Of a DNA stretch of 64,000 nt, positions 1 through 10,879 are shown piece after piece (position 1 is the first letter of the stretch; every line of letters starts with the position of its first letter). Source of the stretch: Rhytidiadelphus loreus (Eukaryota > Streptophyta > Bryopsida > Hypnales > Hylocomiaceae); assembly GCA_947034895.1 (NCBI GenBank), contig OX344763.1, positions 21,793,001 through 21,857,000 on the forward strand. Direction: 5' to 3'. The position numbers and the translations under genes were made by a program. Under the pieces are notes generated by a model. The model did not search any database, was not told where the DNA came from, and worked only from the letters and a program-made list of their open reading frames with translations.

Positions 1-594
1 CTAGTAATACTTTTAAAATTTAATATTTAAAATTTAAAATTTAAATATAAAAATATATATTAAATATTTTTTAAATTTGTGACTACAATACAGATTGGAT
101 ATTAAATTTCAATATATTTTAATTTTAATTTGTGACTACAATAAATGACATCTACATCAAATTTAATTATTATTTATTTATTAAAAATAGTATTTTTTAT
201 TTTTGTTTTTACTGATGTTCAACCTTGTTCAGGCCAAAAAAAATTAAAAATTAAAAGAAAAATTGAAATAGATGTATTGATTGTTTTACAATAAAGTGAC
301 TAATTGTCATCATTTTAGTTGTTTGAGTGAATAATATAGTTAGACTAAACTCATAGGCTGCCTATTGAAAAGCAAGAAAATACCAATTGTCATATATATA
401 CGGCTACTATGAGAAGTTAGTTGTTTTTATCACAAATTTGGAGTAAACTTGCTATAAAATTTAATTATGTTAAGCCATGGAATATTGAGATAGGTCAAAT
501 TGAAAAATAACTAAAAGTCAAAATGTCCTAAACTTGTTTTGTGAGAAAGGAAAAACAAATATAAAAACAACAAAAAACATGATAATAAATAGTA
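1..594. other. AT-rich intergenic DNA, no gene seen
   Basis: Very AT-rich sequence beginning with runs of short TTTAAA/ATTT words. No open frame, RNA gene or bounded element could be supported here. Confidence 0.7.
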
Positions 595-640
595 CTCCCT
601 CCGTCCCAAAATGATCTTGTTCGACAAAATGTTCCAGATT
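595..640 (+). mobile_element. One-sided Stowaway/mariner-like terminal repeat
   Basis: The sequence CTCCCTCCGTCCCAAAAT preceded by TA is the well-known terminus of plant Stowaway/mariner-like elements. A convincing partner end was not found nearby. A GGGAGGGAG followed by TA at 7721-7731 matches only the first eight bases. The element is therefore either truncated, or long and interrupted by the CACTA-like element at 1563-6003. Confidence 0.5.
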
Positions 641-1562
641 AAGGTCAAAAATTAATATTTTTGAATTTTGTTTTGAGCTAAAAATAAAGGTCTATGCTCT
701 CTTTTTGTCCTCCGAATTTGAGCTGTAGATTCATTTTTGAATTTGAATTGTAGAGCTTTGAAATGTGATTTTTTTTGGCCATTTGAGAGGAGCACCGCTG
801 GCCAATTGATTGAACACTTTGCGCATTGTTTGTCGTCATTTTTTCTCTTCCCGTTGTATGAGTTGTATTTCCCGCGTCCGCCACAGACTTCCGCGTCCAC
901 CGCTTATTTCTTAAAAGTGCTGCAAATAACCGCAACTCGGATTGCATTGATTACCAAATCTATGCACTGTTCCTGCTTAATTAAGAAGCCTCCAATTTAG
1001 ATGTGCACTTTTGATGTTAGGTCTGTGCTATCAAATCTACAAACCCAAAAACTTCATCGCACTCCCAACTCAGTCCCTTGTTGCCGAAGCAAGTAGCCTT
1101 GAAACTTGACCATACTATAAGAAAACTGTGTTTTTAGAGATTAGGAGATTTAGACATTTGCACGTCTCTATTTGACATTTTCCTATGTCTACAAGGACGT
1201 CTAAAAAATTGCATCCTGCGCAAACTTGCCAAAAACATCAAAAATAAAGTCAACACTCTGGATGGTAACGTGCATTAAATCCATGATTCCCTAAAACTAT
1301 TCGAGCAGTCTAGTATTGGTCTAGCAGAATTAGAGCATTGAATCCATGATCCCTCGAAACTGTTCGAGTAGTCTAGCATCGGTCTAGCAGAATTGGATCC
1401 TCAATTGGAAGCAAGGGAACGTGTTCGGCAACAACGTGACGATGGGATCATGCATGCTCCCAAAATGTGTAGTTCAACAACATAAATGCTATGTTGACGA
1501 AATACTATATAATTAATTCAACCAAAAATCTACACCAAGTAGATAGCGAATATTGAAGGTAC
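641..1562. other. Intergenic DNA with a 63-bp tandem duplication
   Basis: No gene seen. Around 1273-1396 two diverged copies of a roughly 63-bp unit (containing CATGATYCC and GGTCTAGCAGAATT) lie in tandem. Short open frames at 652-1000 on both strands look like chance frames. Confidence 0.6.
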
Positions 1563-1839
1563 CACTACAACAAAAACAATGTTTTATGACTGCAAAATAT
1601 GAGTGCAATGAATCATAAAATCAAAAAATATGACTCACACAAAAATCACTGTAGATGACTCGGATTATGACTGATTGCAGTTGTTTAGAAGTAGTCGCTT
1701 CAGACATCAATTATATTGGCAATCATATAAGTTGAAAGGTATAAATAGCCATAATTAGCCATAGTATGCCAACAAGGCGTATATTTTGACTATCTTTGAT
1801 TTTTTCTTAAGCTGCCCGGATAAATGAAAAAATCCTACG

Positions 1840-2225
1840 TAGAATATGACTACATTGAGTCATATTTTTTGATGACGTGGAATATAACTGAGGTGAGTCA
1901 TATTTTTTGTTATTATAGAATATGACTGCGGTGAGTTATATTTTTTGTTGATGTGGAATATGATTGCGGTGAGTCATATTTTTTGTTGATGTGGAATATG
2001 AGTGCGGTGAGTCATATTTTTTATTGATGTGGAATATGACTACGGTGAGTTATATTTTTTGTTGATGTAGAATATGACCGCAATGAGTCATATTTTTTGT
2101 TGATGTAGAACATGACTCAAGTGAATCATATTTTTAGCTAATGTTGGAATATGACTCTCTTGAGTTATATTTTTGAACGATGTGGAATATGACTCTTATG
2201 AGTCATATTCTTGGTTGGCATGGTA
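1840..2225. repeat. Tandem repeat of a 39-bp palindrome-bearing unit
   Basis: About eight to nine copies of a unit of the form GATGTGGAATATGACTGCGG followed by TGAGTCATATTTTTTGTT. Each unit carries AATATGACT and its reverse complement AGTCATATT about six bases apart, so each can form a small hairpin. Lies in the left subterminal zone of the CACTA-like element, where such motifs usually bind transposase. Confidence 0.8.
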
Positions 2226-2589
2226 GTTCACATGGATGTCTTTGGTAATTTTATGATTGATTGCAATCATGTTTTGGGAAGCATAGTCATATTTTGGTGT
2301 AAATAACTATGAGCATTATATGACTATAGGTAGTCATATTTGGGCCAATATATATTATGAAATATAACTCAAGCAAGTGATATTCTAAATTATTAACAAT
2401 CATATTTCTTAGATTTGTGTGTGCTATTTGTGATTGAGGTGATTGAGGTTTGTAGATAGGATTTTTGGACTGTTTTTGTGTGTTTTAATGTAATAACCTT
2501 GTGTGTTTTGCTGACTTTTTAAGTTGATTTTGTATGATTTTGGTGCTATTTGGTTGTTTTAGAGAGTTATTTGACATTCAAGTGGTTAT

Positions 2590-3960
2590 TTTCCAGGTTT
2601 CAATTCGGGTTTATATTCCCATTTTCATGCAAATAGGGCTGAGTAGTGGGCGGTAAGTGCAGGGGTGAATAGAAATAGTCAGGTTGATGTCCGACTGACT
2701 GTTGATTTAAGGGTTGAGCGGTTGGCATTTGTAGTCCTAGTTGGCGGGGTGAGTGAATCCAGTTGGAAGTTGATGTTGAAGAAGGAGGTGAGTGGTTCTG
2801 ACAGTTAGGTGGGGATTCCAATTCGGTAGTTTGAAGTTAGTTAGCCAGTTTCCTAATCGGGAGGTAACTGTCAGTTCCGGAGGATGTCCTACTTGGGTTT
2901 GGTTGCTAGCCATTTTCTTTTCACCCACTGCTAGAGAGAGTGTCCCAGCTGGTTAGGCTGTGTTTGTTTGTTTTTGCTGATTTGGTGTGTGTGTCCAAGG
3001 TTGGATGTGTGATGTGTTCAAATTGGTTAAGTTGGAAGTATCCTATGTGGAAGCTATGAGCTATTCGGGGAAGAAAGCTGCAAGTTGTCTGTAGGGTTGT
3101 TGGAGTGCTAATGTGCTGGAGTGTTGAGAGTCAGTGTCAAATCTGATCCTAGTAGGCTGAGGAGAGCCAAAAGAGTGAAGTGGAAAGAAATTCCAGTTTG
3201 GAGATAATTGTATAACTATTCGGAGGAAACTGGTGAAGTTAAAAATTCAGGATAGTATTTCCTGAGAGCTGTAATGTTAAATTTTAGAGTGGTTACTATG
3301 GATATAAGGAAAGACTTATGTAGAGCTCTAATCGGTTTTGGAAGGCTGTGAGTTTAGACAGCATTGTGATTAGGAGTGAGGAACTTAAGGCAGTGGAGTG
3401 AATTGATTTTGAGAAGACTGTGATTACTATTTGGAACGGTGATTTAATCACCAACCCGGCTAATATAAACGGAATTTTTATGCTGAGTTAGTATTTGCAG
3501 TCATGATGTCTGTTTATTGTGACATGGTGAATGTGCATGAGGTTGGAAGCTTGGTTGTTGTATGTTGTTTGTCTCCAGATTAGGAGCATGCTTGTGAGGT
3601 TGTAGTCCAAGTCGGATGTAATTGGGTTATAATCTGTGTTTGTGCTATGCTGGATTCTAAGTCAGGTGTGACTTGAGTGAGTCTGAGTCAGTTTCCAATT
3701 TGGGGTTCTATGTGTCGTTGTAGAAGTTGGATGATTATTACCAGTGGGGATATTTAAATCTAAGTCAGTGATTAAAGCTGCATAGGGTCAGTTGTGATGG
3801 ATGTGGTGCTTGGTTTCCAAGTGAGATGCATGTGTTTTTGAGTTTGAGCAGCTAGATTGGGGAAGTTAACAGGCCTGCATATGCTGGTTGCTTTTAATTT
3901 CTACTTGGGTTGGTTCTTGTTTGTATGTGTATGTGTATACTGGCTGATTGAAAGTTTATT
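2590..3960 (+). repeat. Dispersed short motif field inside CACTA-like element
   Basis: A GT-rich stretch with no credible gene in which a short word close to CYAAKTCGG / CTATTCGG recurs at irregular spacing (for example near 2600, 2818, 2849, 3062, 3207, 3330, 3610, 3690). The spacing is not periodic, so this is not a simple tandem repeat. It resembles dispersed transposase-binding motifs. Confidence 0.5.
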
Positions 3961-3986
3961 AAGTCCTTTAGAGTGATTGATTTAAA

Positions 3987-4181
3987 ATGAAGAATACAGC
4001 GAGTGATAAGCAAAGTTCTGAATTAATTAAAAAGGAATGTAAATTCTGTAAGTGCCAAAACTACACAAGGCAAATGTGTACAAAGGGAGGGAGCAATTCC
4101 AAGTTGGTGAAGGAAGATGCTGTGGTTCCCCGAGAAGGAGACAAAGTCGTAATTGAAAAGATTGCAGATCAAGTGGATTAA
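3987..4181 (+). CDS. Short lysine-rich open frame, function unknown
   Basis: A 64-codon frame inside the CACTA-like element. It contains CKFCKCQNYTRQMC, a loose cysteine cluster that is not a standard CCHC knuckle. There is no similarity that I recognise to CACTA TnpA or TnpD proteins. It could be a chance frame or a remnant of captured sequence. Confidence 0.15.
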   Translation: MKNTASDKQSSELIKKECKFCKCQNYTRQMCTKGGSNSKLVKEDAVVPREGDKVVIEKIADQVD

Positions 4182-4839
4182 AGATTTAATTACCTGGAAG
4201 TTTCTCTTACCCTTGTGGCCCTTAAGAGTGGAGCGGATTAAATTGAGTAATTAGCCAAATATTGTGAGGAAAAACAATTTCTTGTGGGATAAAGGAACAT
4301 ATTTCTTTCATTTTGTCCTAGTTGCAATGACTTGTTGGCCTTGTTGACTTCTAATTAGAGATATTCCTATTAGACAGACCTCCCTAGGAACGAACTTTAC
4401 TATTGTTTAGGTAATTCCAATTAGGTTCTAAATTAATCTACAAGGTTCAAAATAGCTTCAATTACAAACTACAATAATGTTTTCTATACATTTTAAATGG
4501 ATTTGACACATTGCAATCATACATTAAAATGATTTAACAATTGAATAAAAGATTTCATATAGTTAAAAACAAATACATATGATTTTAAAGATATAAATGA
4601 AACAATTATATTGGAGAGGGAATATATAAGAAGAACTGTGACTCCTTTCAATGACATTTATAATGTATTAGTCACAAATACAAAATATGTATATCACAAT
4701 AAATTATTTACACAAGTCAATAGAGACTATATTTCTTACAATAATATGAAGTGAGTTGCAAGTAGCTTCCAACAACTTTGTTCCAATTTTGTTACCTGCA
4801 CATACAATTTAAGAAATAGGAGGCTAATTTTTAATGAAC
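4182..4839. other. AT-rich interior of CACTA-like element, no gene seen
   Basis: No open frame, repeat or motif beyond AT-rich sequence could be supported. Confidence 0.6.
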
Positions 4840-5560
4840 ATACAACAAAGCTCAATCTTCAAAAGTTTACAACAATAGAAAATATGTAATACAAATTTAG
4901 GGTAAGAAGAAAAACAATGGTGATGCAAGGAACAAGAAGAAAAAAGGCAACAAGTGTTAAAAGATAACAACAAATACAAGTTAAGATGCACAAGAAACAA
5001 TAAGGAGCAAGTACTAAGAGGTAACAAGAAACAACAAAAAAGAGTTAACATGCAACAAAAAGAAACAAAGAAACAAAAAAGAACAAAAAATAAGAAATAA
5101 GAAATAAGAACAAGAAATAATTAAAATGCAAGAAGAGATAATTAAGATGCAAGAAGAAAAACAAGAAGCAAGAGTGAAGATGCAACAAAAGACAACAATT
5201 CTAAGAAGTAAAAGTAACTCAAGATGCAACAAAAGACAACAACTAAGAAGCAAGAGTGAATTCAAAATGCAACAAAACACAACAACTAAGAAACAAAAGT
5301 GAACTCAAGATGCAACAAAACACAACAATTAAGAAACAAAAGTGAACTCAAGATGCAACAAAATACAATTAAGAAGCAAGAGTAAAGATACAACAAAACA
5401 CAACAACTAAGAAGCAAGAGTGAAGATGCAACAAAAATAACAACTAAGAAGCAAGAATAAAGATGTAACAAAAAACAACTTAGAAGTACAAAAGAAGAAG
5501 CAACAATAGGTAAGAACTAAGAAACAACAAAAGGTAAGGAAGAAGAGTCAAAAGAAGTAG
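4840..5560. repeat. Nearly T-free minisatellite (AAGAAGCAAGAGTGAA type)
   Basis: Diverged tandem units of about 36-44 bp built from AACAACTAAGAAGCAAGAGTG and AAGATGCAACAAAACAC. The plus strand is almost devoid of T for some 700 bases. Three long minus-strand frames rich in Leu, Cys, Phe and Ser (within 4824-5471) are a by-product of this composition and are not genes. Confidence 0.8.
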
Positions 5561-5565
5561 TGACT

Positions 5566-5680
5566 AGGATTTCAAAACCCTAAAAAAATGACGGCTACGG
5601 TTTCAAAACCCTAAAAAGTGGTGGTTAGGGTTTCAAAACCCTTAAAAAGTAGTGATTAGGTTTCAAAATTTTAAACAATG
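5566..5680. repeat. Telomere-motif-bearing tandem repeat
   Basis: Three to four copies of a unit of about 33 bp, GGTTTCAAAACCCTAAAAA followed by a GTGGTGGTTA-like segment. Each unit contains AAACCCTAAA, which matches the plant telomere and telo-box word, and the palindrome GGTTTCAAAACC. Lies at the right inner edge of the CACTA-like element. Confidence 0.65.
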
Positions 5681-6006
5681 GTTTGTCTATATTTTTTTTG
5701 ATTGCTCATGTTTTTCTTAGGTTGCCCCAAAACAAAAAAATGTTACTACCATGAAAATATGACTAATATTATAACTCAATGTTCTCAAACAAGTTCCCTA
5801 CCGTTCCCTATGAAATACTTTGGTGTTCCCGACGGACGTATAATATATGCCCATGAAGTACAAAGCCCCAAAATGACTGGCAGTCATATTTTGCAGTCAT
5901 ATTTCTCCCCAAGGTATTGACCTCCAAGAATATGACTGCGAGTAGTCGCCAGTCATCCTCAGTCATATTTTTGTAGTTATAAAACACTGTTGTTGTTGTA
6001 TTGTAG

Positions 6007-8115
6007 GGATTACAAAATGTCACTGTACAAACTTTTGTAGTTGTTGTTCTAGTTCAAGTTTTGTTTTTGTTTTTAATCCTTTTGTTGTATGGTACTTGGT
6101 TGAAGTATGGAGTTTCATATTAACAAAGAAAAACATGTAATGTTGTGCTCTTGGTTTGCTTATCTAAAATCTAAAGATAACTCAAGTTAGAGAGCCATGT
6201 GATGGGTGACCATCTCACACAATTTGGAGAGCACTTTATTCTGTGATGCAAATAAATGTATGTAGCATAGCTGGCATTAATTAAATTTTGACTCTATTTT
6301 CTGTTTCTATGATGGCCCAAAAACATGCTTATTCTTTAGCTAGCTGTAGAAAAACTTTGTAATTGTGAGGTATTATTACTAGTACAATATATATGAATGG
6401 TTTTTTCACCCTACTCATCTTTGCTTCTGAGTCTCCTCTACACGTCAACTGGAGAGAGAATACATCCGTTTGTTGCCATTTTGGGGGTTCTGGTGAAGTA
6501 AACGTCATCCATTCCAATTAGCACGAATTGTCGATAGTTTCTATGCTGAATTTCTTTTCATGTGTATTGATCATGCATTTTTCCATTTTGAAGCTAAAAT
6601 TAGGTGTGCAAATTGGAAAAGTCATCATTCGGTTTGAGAATTAAGAAGTCATCTTGAAACATATTGAATGGCTTCAATTCTTCCTCTCAGGTATTGAAAC
6701 GGCCACAAAAAATTAAATTTTCTGTCTTCATGTAGAAATTTCACATGAAGCTTCAAATCTTTGCCCCCATGTAATCTTTCAATCAATTCATTCACGCATC
6801 TGGTTGTTTAGTGTTTGCATTATGAACTTGTCTTCTTTAAACATGAGTTGCTCCATTTTAGTTACTCCATATGTGCTACAAATTAAATTAAATCTCAAAT
6901 CAATGTCTAGAAGGAGATTGTTTTTGAAAACCCAGTGATGCAAATTAGAAGAGTGAAAGATAGTTCACTCACAATAGTAATTTATAGGTAGAAGAAATGA
7001 ATTCTAGATGTCACGAGACAACTGCTTGGAGGACTGAGTGGTTGTCTTAGGGTTTTTTTTGTTGATAAATTGATTAAAAAAGGTAGGTGCCCAAAGAACA
7101 CCACTTCTGGATGCTATGCCTACTTACTATTATTAGACTAGTCATATTTTTATATTCTCTTGTTTGTAAGTGAAAGGAGGTTCCAATGCACCAAAGAACG
7201 TGACATTTGGATATCATATGCAAAAGTTGTGAAGGATCAAAGTTTTTAAATTGGTAGATGTTCAATAATTGTTTTTTCACAATTAATTTTGGAGATGTAC
7301 ATAGAGTGATGATGGAATATATGCTACTTGATTGGTTCAAAAAAATTTGAATCGTTGCATTAGAAAAGCAACATAGCATATTTTTCTTTCTTATTCCGTA
7401 TAGTCAAATTCTATTTTTCCTCTTACCTTTTTCAAGATTAGATGTGTCCTTCAAGTATATGGTTTCAAAAATTCCAAGGCCATTAATCTAAGGAGTCCTT
7501 GTCACTAGATGATGTGAGAGATTCCACAACTAACTTGCGGCCTATGCCAAAGTAGGCAAAATGGCTAACAAGTGAGACCATGCATTAACCATTAGCTAGT
7601 AACATTGACTTATTTATGGAATCTTTGAAGGTAGATGTCGTTGTAATCCATATTATACAGTGCAAAGTTCTCCAAACTAAAAGTTCATTCCTTTAGGTAC
7701 TTTCCTGTTGACTTGTCTAAAGGGAGGGAGTATAATGATGTCATATTATGGTAATTGCAACAAAGAGGAGGGATTTGATTTTTTAGCAACCATTGAAGAT
7801 ATTTTTTTTGTAAATTTTAATCTTTTTTTTAACAAATGAAACGGGATTAGGTAAACAACTTTTAAAGAATATGTTTTGACTTATGAACTTCATTTATAGT
7901 CTATATTTCACTACTCCTTTCTTATTCACATTTTGAACTTCAAGGCAAAGCAGGTCATTTCATTCTTGCGTAGGGATGGAGGGGGAACAACAGTCCAAAG
8001 TTGCTTTGTTGGTCCAAAAGGCAAATATGACTAAATTGCAACGTCGATTAGGTTATGAATTTTTACTAGCTCAAAGTACCAATGGAATCTTGAAGAAAGG
8101 ATCGATGACAATTGT
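6007..8115. other. Intergenic DNA, no gene seen
   Basis: AT-rich sequence without a supportable gene. The minus-strand frame at 7074-7379 has no recognisable domain. GGGAGGGAG followed by TA at 7721-7731 could be an old mariner-like right end. Confidence 0.6.
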
Positions 8116-8119
8116 AGCA

Positions 8120-8877
8120 AGGTGATTGCAAGAAACACTTGTCCTATTTCTTGTCCCCTTGGCCTTAAAAATTGGCTTTTTGCTCATAACTTTTACATTG
8201 TTTGTCCATTTGGTATGAAATTTGGAATGAAGATAGATGCCAAAGTTACAGACCTTGAATATTTTTTAATTTAAAAAAAAAATTAGTTTACTATTTTTAA
8301 TTTGCCCCTGATTGGGTGTCTACCTTGGCCAATTTCGAGTTTTTTAGTCCTATTTTTGACCCAAAAATGCGAATTTGAAGCCACAAATTGGACATGTTGG
8401 AGGTCTACTAACACTGAAAGGGTTGACGTTGAGTTTTTATGAAAATAGCATCATGTCGATTGCACACACGGGGTCAAAGTGACCTTCCTTTGCGCAAAAG
8501 CTATTAAGAGGGAAAAAATTTCGTTCATGAATTTTTTGGTGCAATGCAAGCACAGTCTTTACTAGCAAAACGGCTTTTTTATGGAATTTTTTTGAATTTT
8601 TTTTGAATTACTAAAAATGAAAATCTCTACAGACCCCTTTTCTGCTATTTTCTACTCCCAATGGCTTTTGCAGTACTTCGTAGTAGTCCATAGTATTGCA
8701 TAGTACAACATAGTACTAAATCAATGGTGTAGATCTGCAGTCGCCTTCAATCAATTGTGCAGATTTGTCGGGGCACTTCTAAAACGTAGTATTAGTAGTA
8801 TTGCATAGTATTGCCAATCCTATGGCCAAAAAACGCAGTTTTGAACGAAAAACGTGATGTGTTTCTTGCAACTACCC
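8120..8877. mobile_element. MITE with GGTGATTGCAAGAAACAC termini
   Basis: The left end AGGTGATTGCAAGAAACAC and the reverse complement of the right end, GGGTAGTTGCAAGAAACAC, form a terminal inverted repeat of about 19 bp with few mismatches. Flanking tetranucleotides are AGCA and AACA (three of four match). The same end sequence bounds the element at 21344-22058, so the two are one family. No coding capacity. Confidence 0.6.
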
Positions 8878-8999
8878 AACACATCGATTTGGTTTCACCA
8901 CTCGAATAATAAGCAATGTAGGGGCAAGGGGCAAGTATCCATTTCTAATGGAAACGACTTTGCAGATTTTTTTCTTGTACTTAAAGAAATTCAAGTTGA

Positions 9000-10073
9000 A
9001 AGAAGAAAGAGATCGATGTAACCATTGTCAAAGATATTCCGTTTAGGCAACTTAAGAACATCTGATCTTTGGCCTTTGCTATGAATGTCTCAAAGTCAAC
9101 GCTACATCAACGCATAAAAAAAAATCTTTACCGCCATTCAAGTGCATTGAAACCATTCCTCACCACAGCGAATAAGAAATCTTGGCTTCAATATGTGCTA
9201 TCAATGATTGAACCATCATCCCTAAACATGGAATCACCAACATTTAAGGACTAATTCAATTGTGTTCATATTGATGAAAAATGGTTCTATCTCACAGAGG
9301 AAAGTGACAACTTCTATTTGGTCCCTGATGAAGAAGAGACCCATTATATTAGAAAAAGCAAACGCTTTATTCTCAAGGTAATGTTCCTTGTTGTTGTTGC
9401 TTGCCCTTGCTTTGATTACTTGAGGAATCAATCTTTCAACGATAAAATTGAAATATATTTTCTTGTTTTTCAAGAATCTACAAAACGATCCAGTAAAAAT
9501 CGTCCGATCGGTACAATGGAGACAAAGCCAATTGCAGTTATTACAAAGGAGGTTACAAAACGGATACTGATAGAGAATGTATTTCCAGACATCAAATTGG
9601 TTTGGCCACAAAGTTCAAAATCAGAACCAATTGAAGTCTTTGTTCAACAAGATAATGCGAAGCCACACCCGAGTCCAGATGACCCAATTCTAATTGAAGA
9701 GGGCAATAAGGACAGACTAAAGATCTGTTTAGTGTACGTGCCAACCACCAAACATTCCAGATACAAATAGATTGGACCTTGGATTCTTTTGAGCCATCCA
9801 ATCACTACAACATCAAAAGGCGCCTAATATGATTGACAAGTTGGTTACTGCAGTAGTCACTTCATTCAATGAGATGGAGAAGGAGAAACTAAATGATGTC
9901 TTTCTTTCTCTTCAAAATTGCCTCATTAGTGTACTAAAAGTTAATGGTGGCAACAACTACAAGCTCCCTCACATAAGCAAAGCAAGATTAGCAAGATTGG
10001 GCCGTCTTCTTATAAATTTACAATGTCTTGCCAACATATTACAAGGTGCTCTAGATGCTATTCATGACATATA
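9000..10073 (+). pseudogene. Mariner-like transposase, broken
   Basis: Remnant of a plant mariner-like (DD39D) transposase. A helix-turn-helix near SLAFAMNVSKSTLHQRI lies at about 9065-9125. The first catalytic Asp is in HIDEKWFY (about 9263-9286), the second in QQDNAKPH (about 9646-9669), and the third in LDLGFF (about 9775-9790), giving the expected spacing of about 40 residues to the last Asp. The C-terminal part, from the Met at 9829 to 10073, matches the usual end of this family. An in-frame TAA at 9252, a frameshift around 9720-9750 and a TGA right after LDLGFF show that it is dead. No terminal inverted repeats of the family were found around it. Confidence 0.85.
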
Positions 10074-10189
10074 GATCACCAGATAGAAAAATTATGGCAT
10101 AAGCAACTAGAGTTTTAGTTTGATGGATAGCAAAAAAAATCTCGAGGAGGACACTCTCCACGTTTTAGCAACCCATCTGCGGCAGAAAA

Positions 10190-10650
10190 AGTAATATAAG
10201 TAATACACTTTAAAATTTAATTTTTTTTTCCAAAAAAAAATTACGGATAAATTTTACTACTTTAGAAGTTTATGGTTTGAATTATTGGTATTTTTTATGT
10301 GATAGTAATTAGTTATAAATTTTTGAAGAAAAAAGATACATTGTAAAGTTGAAAATAACTTTCACACATCTATATTATATAAGAAAAAAAAATTGAAAAA
10401 TGAAAAAAAAATTCTATAGAATAGCTTTCTATTGAAAGTTTATTTTGGTTGAATATTGATGCAATAGTCATCTTCATGTGAGCTCTATAAATATTTTAGT
10501 TGGAGAACATGCCATTTTAGTTCATTTTTCAACCCTTTCTAGACAATATATCTTATGTTATTTGGAATTGAAATTTTTGTCAATAAAATCCTTTAGTCAT
10601 TGTTAAACAAAGCTCAAAATTTTAGGATGAAATTATATTTTATTCAAGGT
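10190..10650 (+). repeat. Dispersed repeat, copy 1 (partner at 28080-28490)
   Basis: Shares long stretches with 28080-28490 in the same orientation, for example around GTTTGAATTATTGRTATTTTT, TTAGTTAYAAATTTTTGAAG and ATATGCCATTTTAGTTCATTTT. By eye about 80 percent identical. No coding potential, and its class is unknown. Confidence 0.65.
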
Positions 10651-10879
10651 GTATTACATGTATTACTTTTATCGCCATCACACGTGGGTACCCCAAATGT
10701 AGTGAGAGTGTCGTCCCCGTGAAAAAAATACATTTTGTATCTTATAAATTGTATCTACATGGAAAACTTTGGTTCATCCCATTTGAATTAGTGATGTGAA
10801 AGTTGTGGACAATTTTCTTTTGCAAGCAACCAAAATATTTTCTTCCTAAAAGATAGAATTCATATTTTATTTCAATTTT

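Larger units (their letters stand above)
1563..6003. mobile_element. CACTA-like DNA transposon, non-autonomous, 4.4 kb
   Basis: The left end starts CACTACAACAAAAACA and continues into ATGTTTTATGACTGCAAA. The right end, read in reverse complement, gives a matching start with CAACAACAACA and GTTTTATAACTACAAA. These are terminal inverted repeats of the CACTA type, with one base of the terminal CACTA mutated at the right end. The flanking triplets are TAC (1560-1562) and TAG (6004-6006), so a 3-bp target duplication would carry one mismatch. Inside, the motif AATATGACT/AGTCATATT recurs near both ends, as expected for subterminal repeats. No transposase domain is recognisable, so it looks non-autonomous. 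The interior holds three further repeat fields listed separately. Confidence 0.7.

Noticed and set aside
4824..5471. Three minus-strand frames rich in Leu, Cys and Phe that look like membrane proteins
   Set aside because: They are translations of the T-free minisatellite and change frame along the same repeat units.
8100..10100. Mariner-like termini for the transposase pseudogene
   Set aside because: The only inverted ends found (8120-8877) bound a separate MITE of another family that does not include the transposase.
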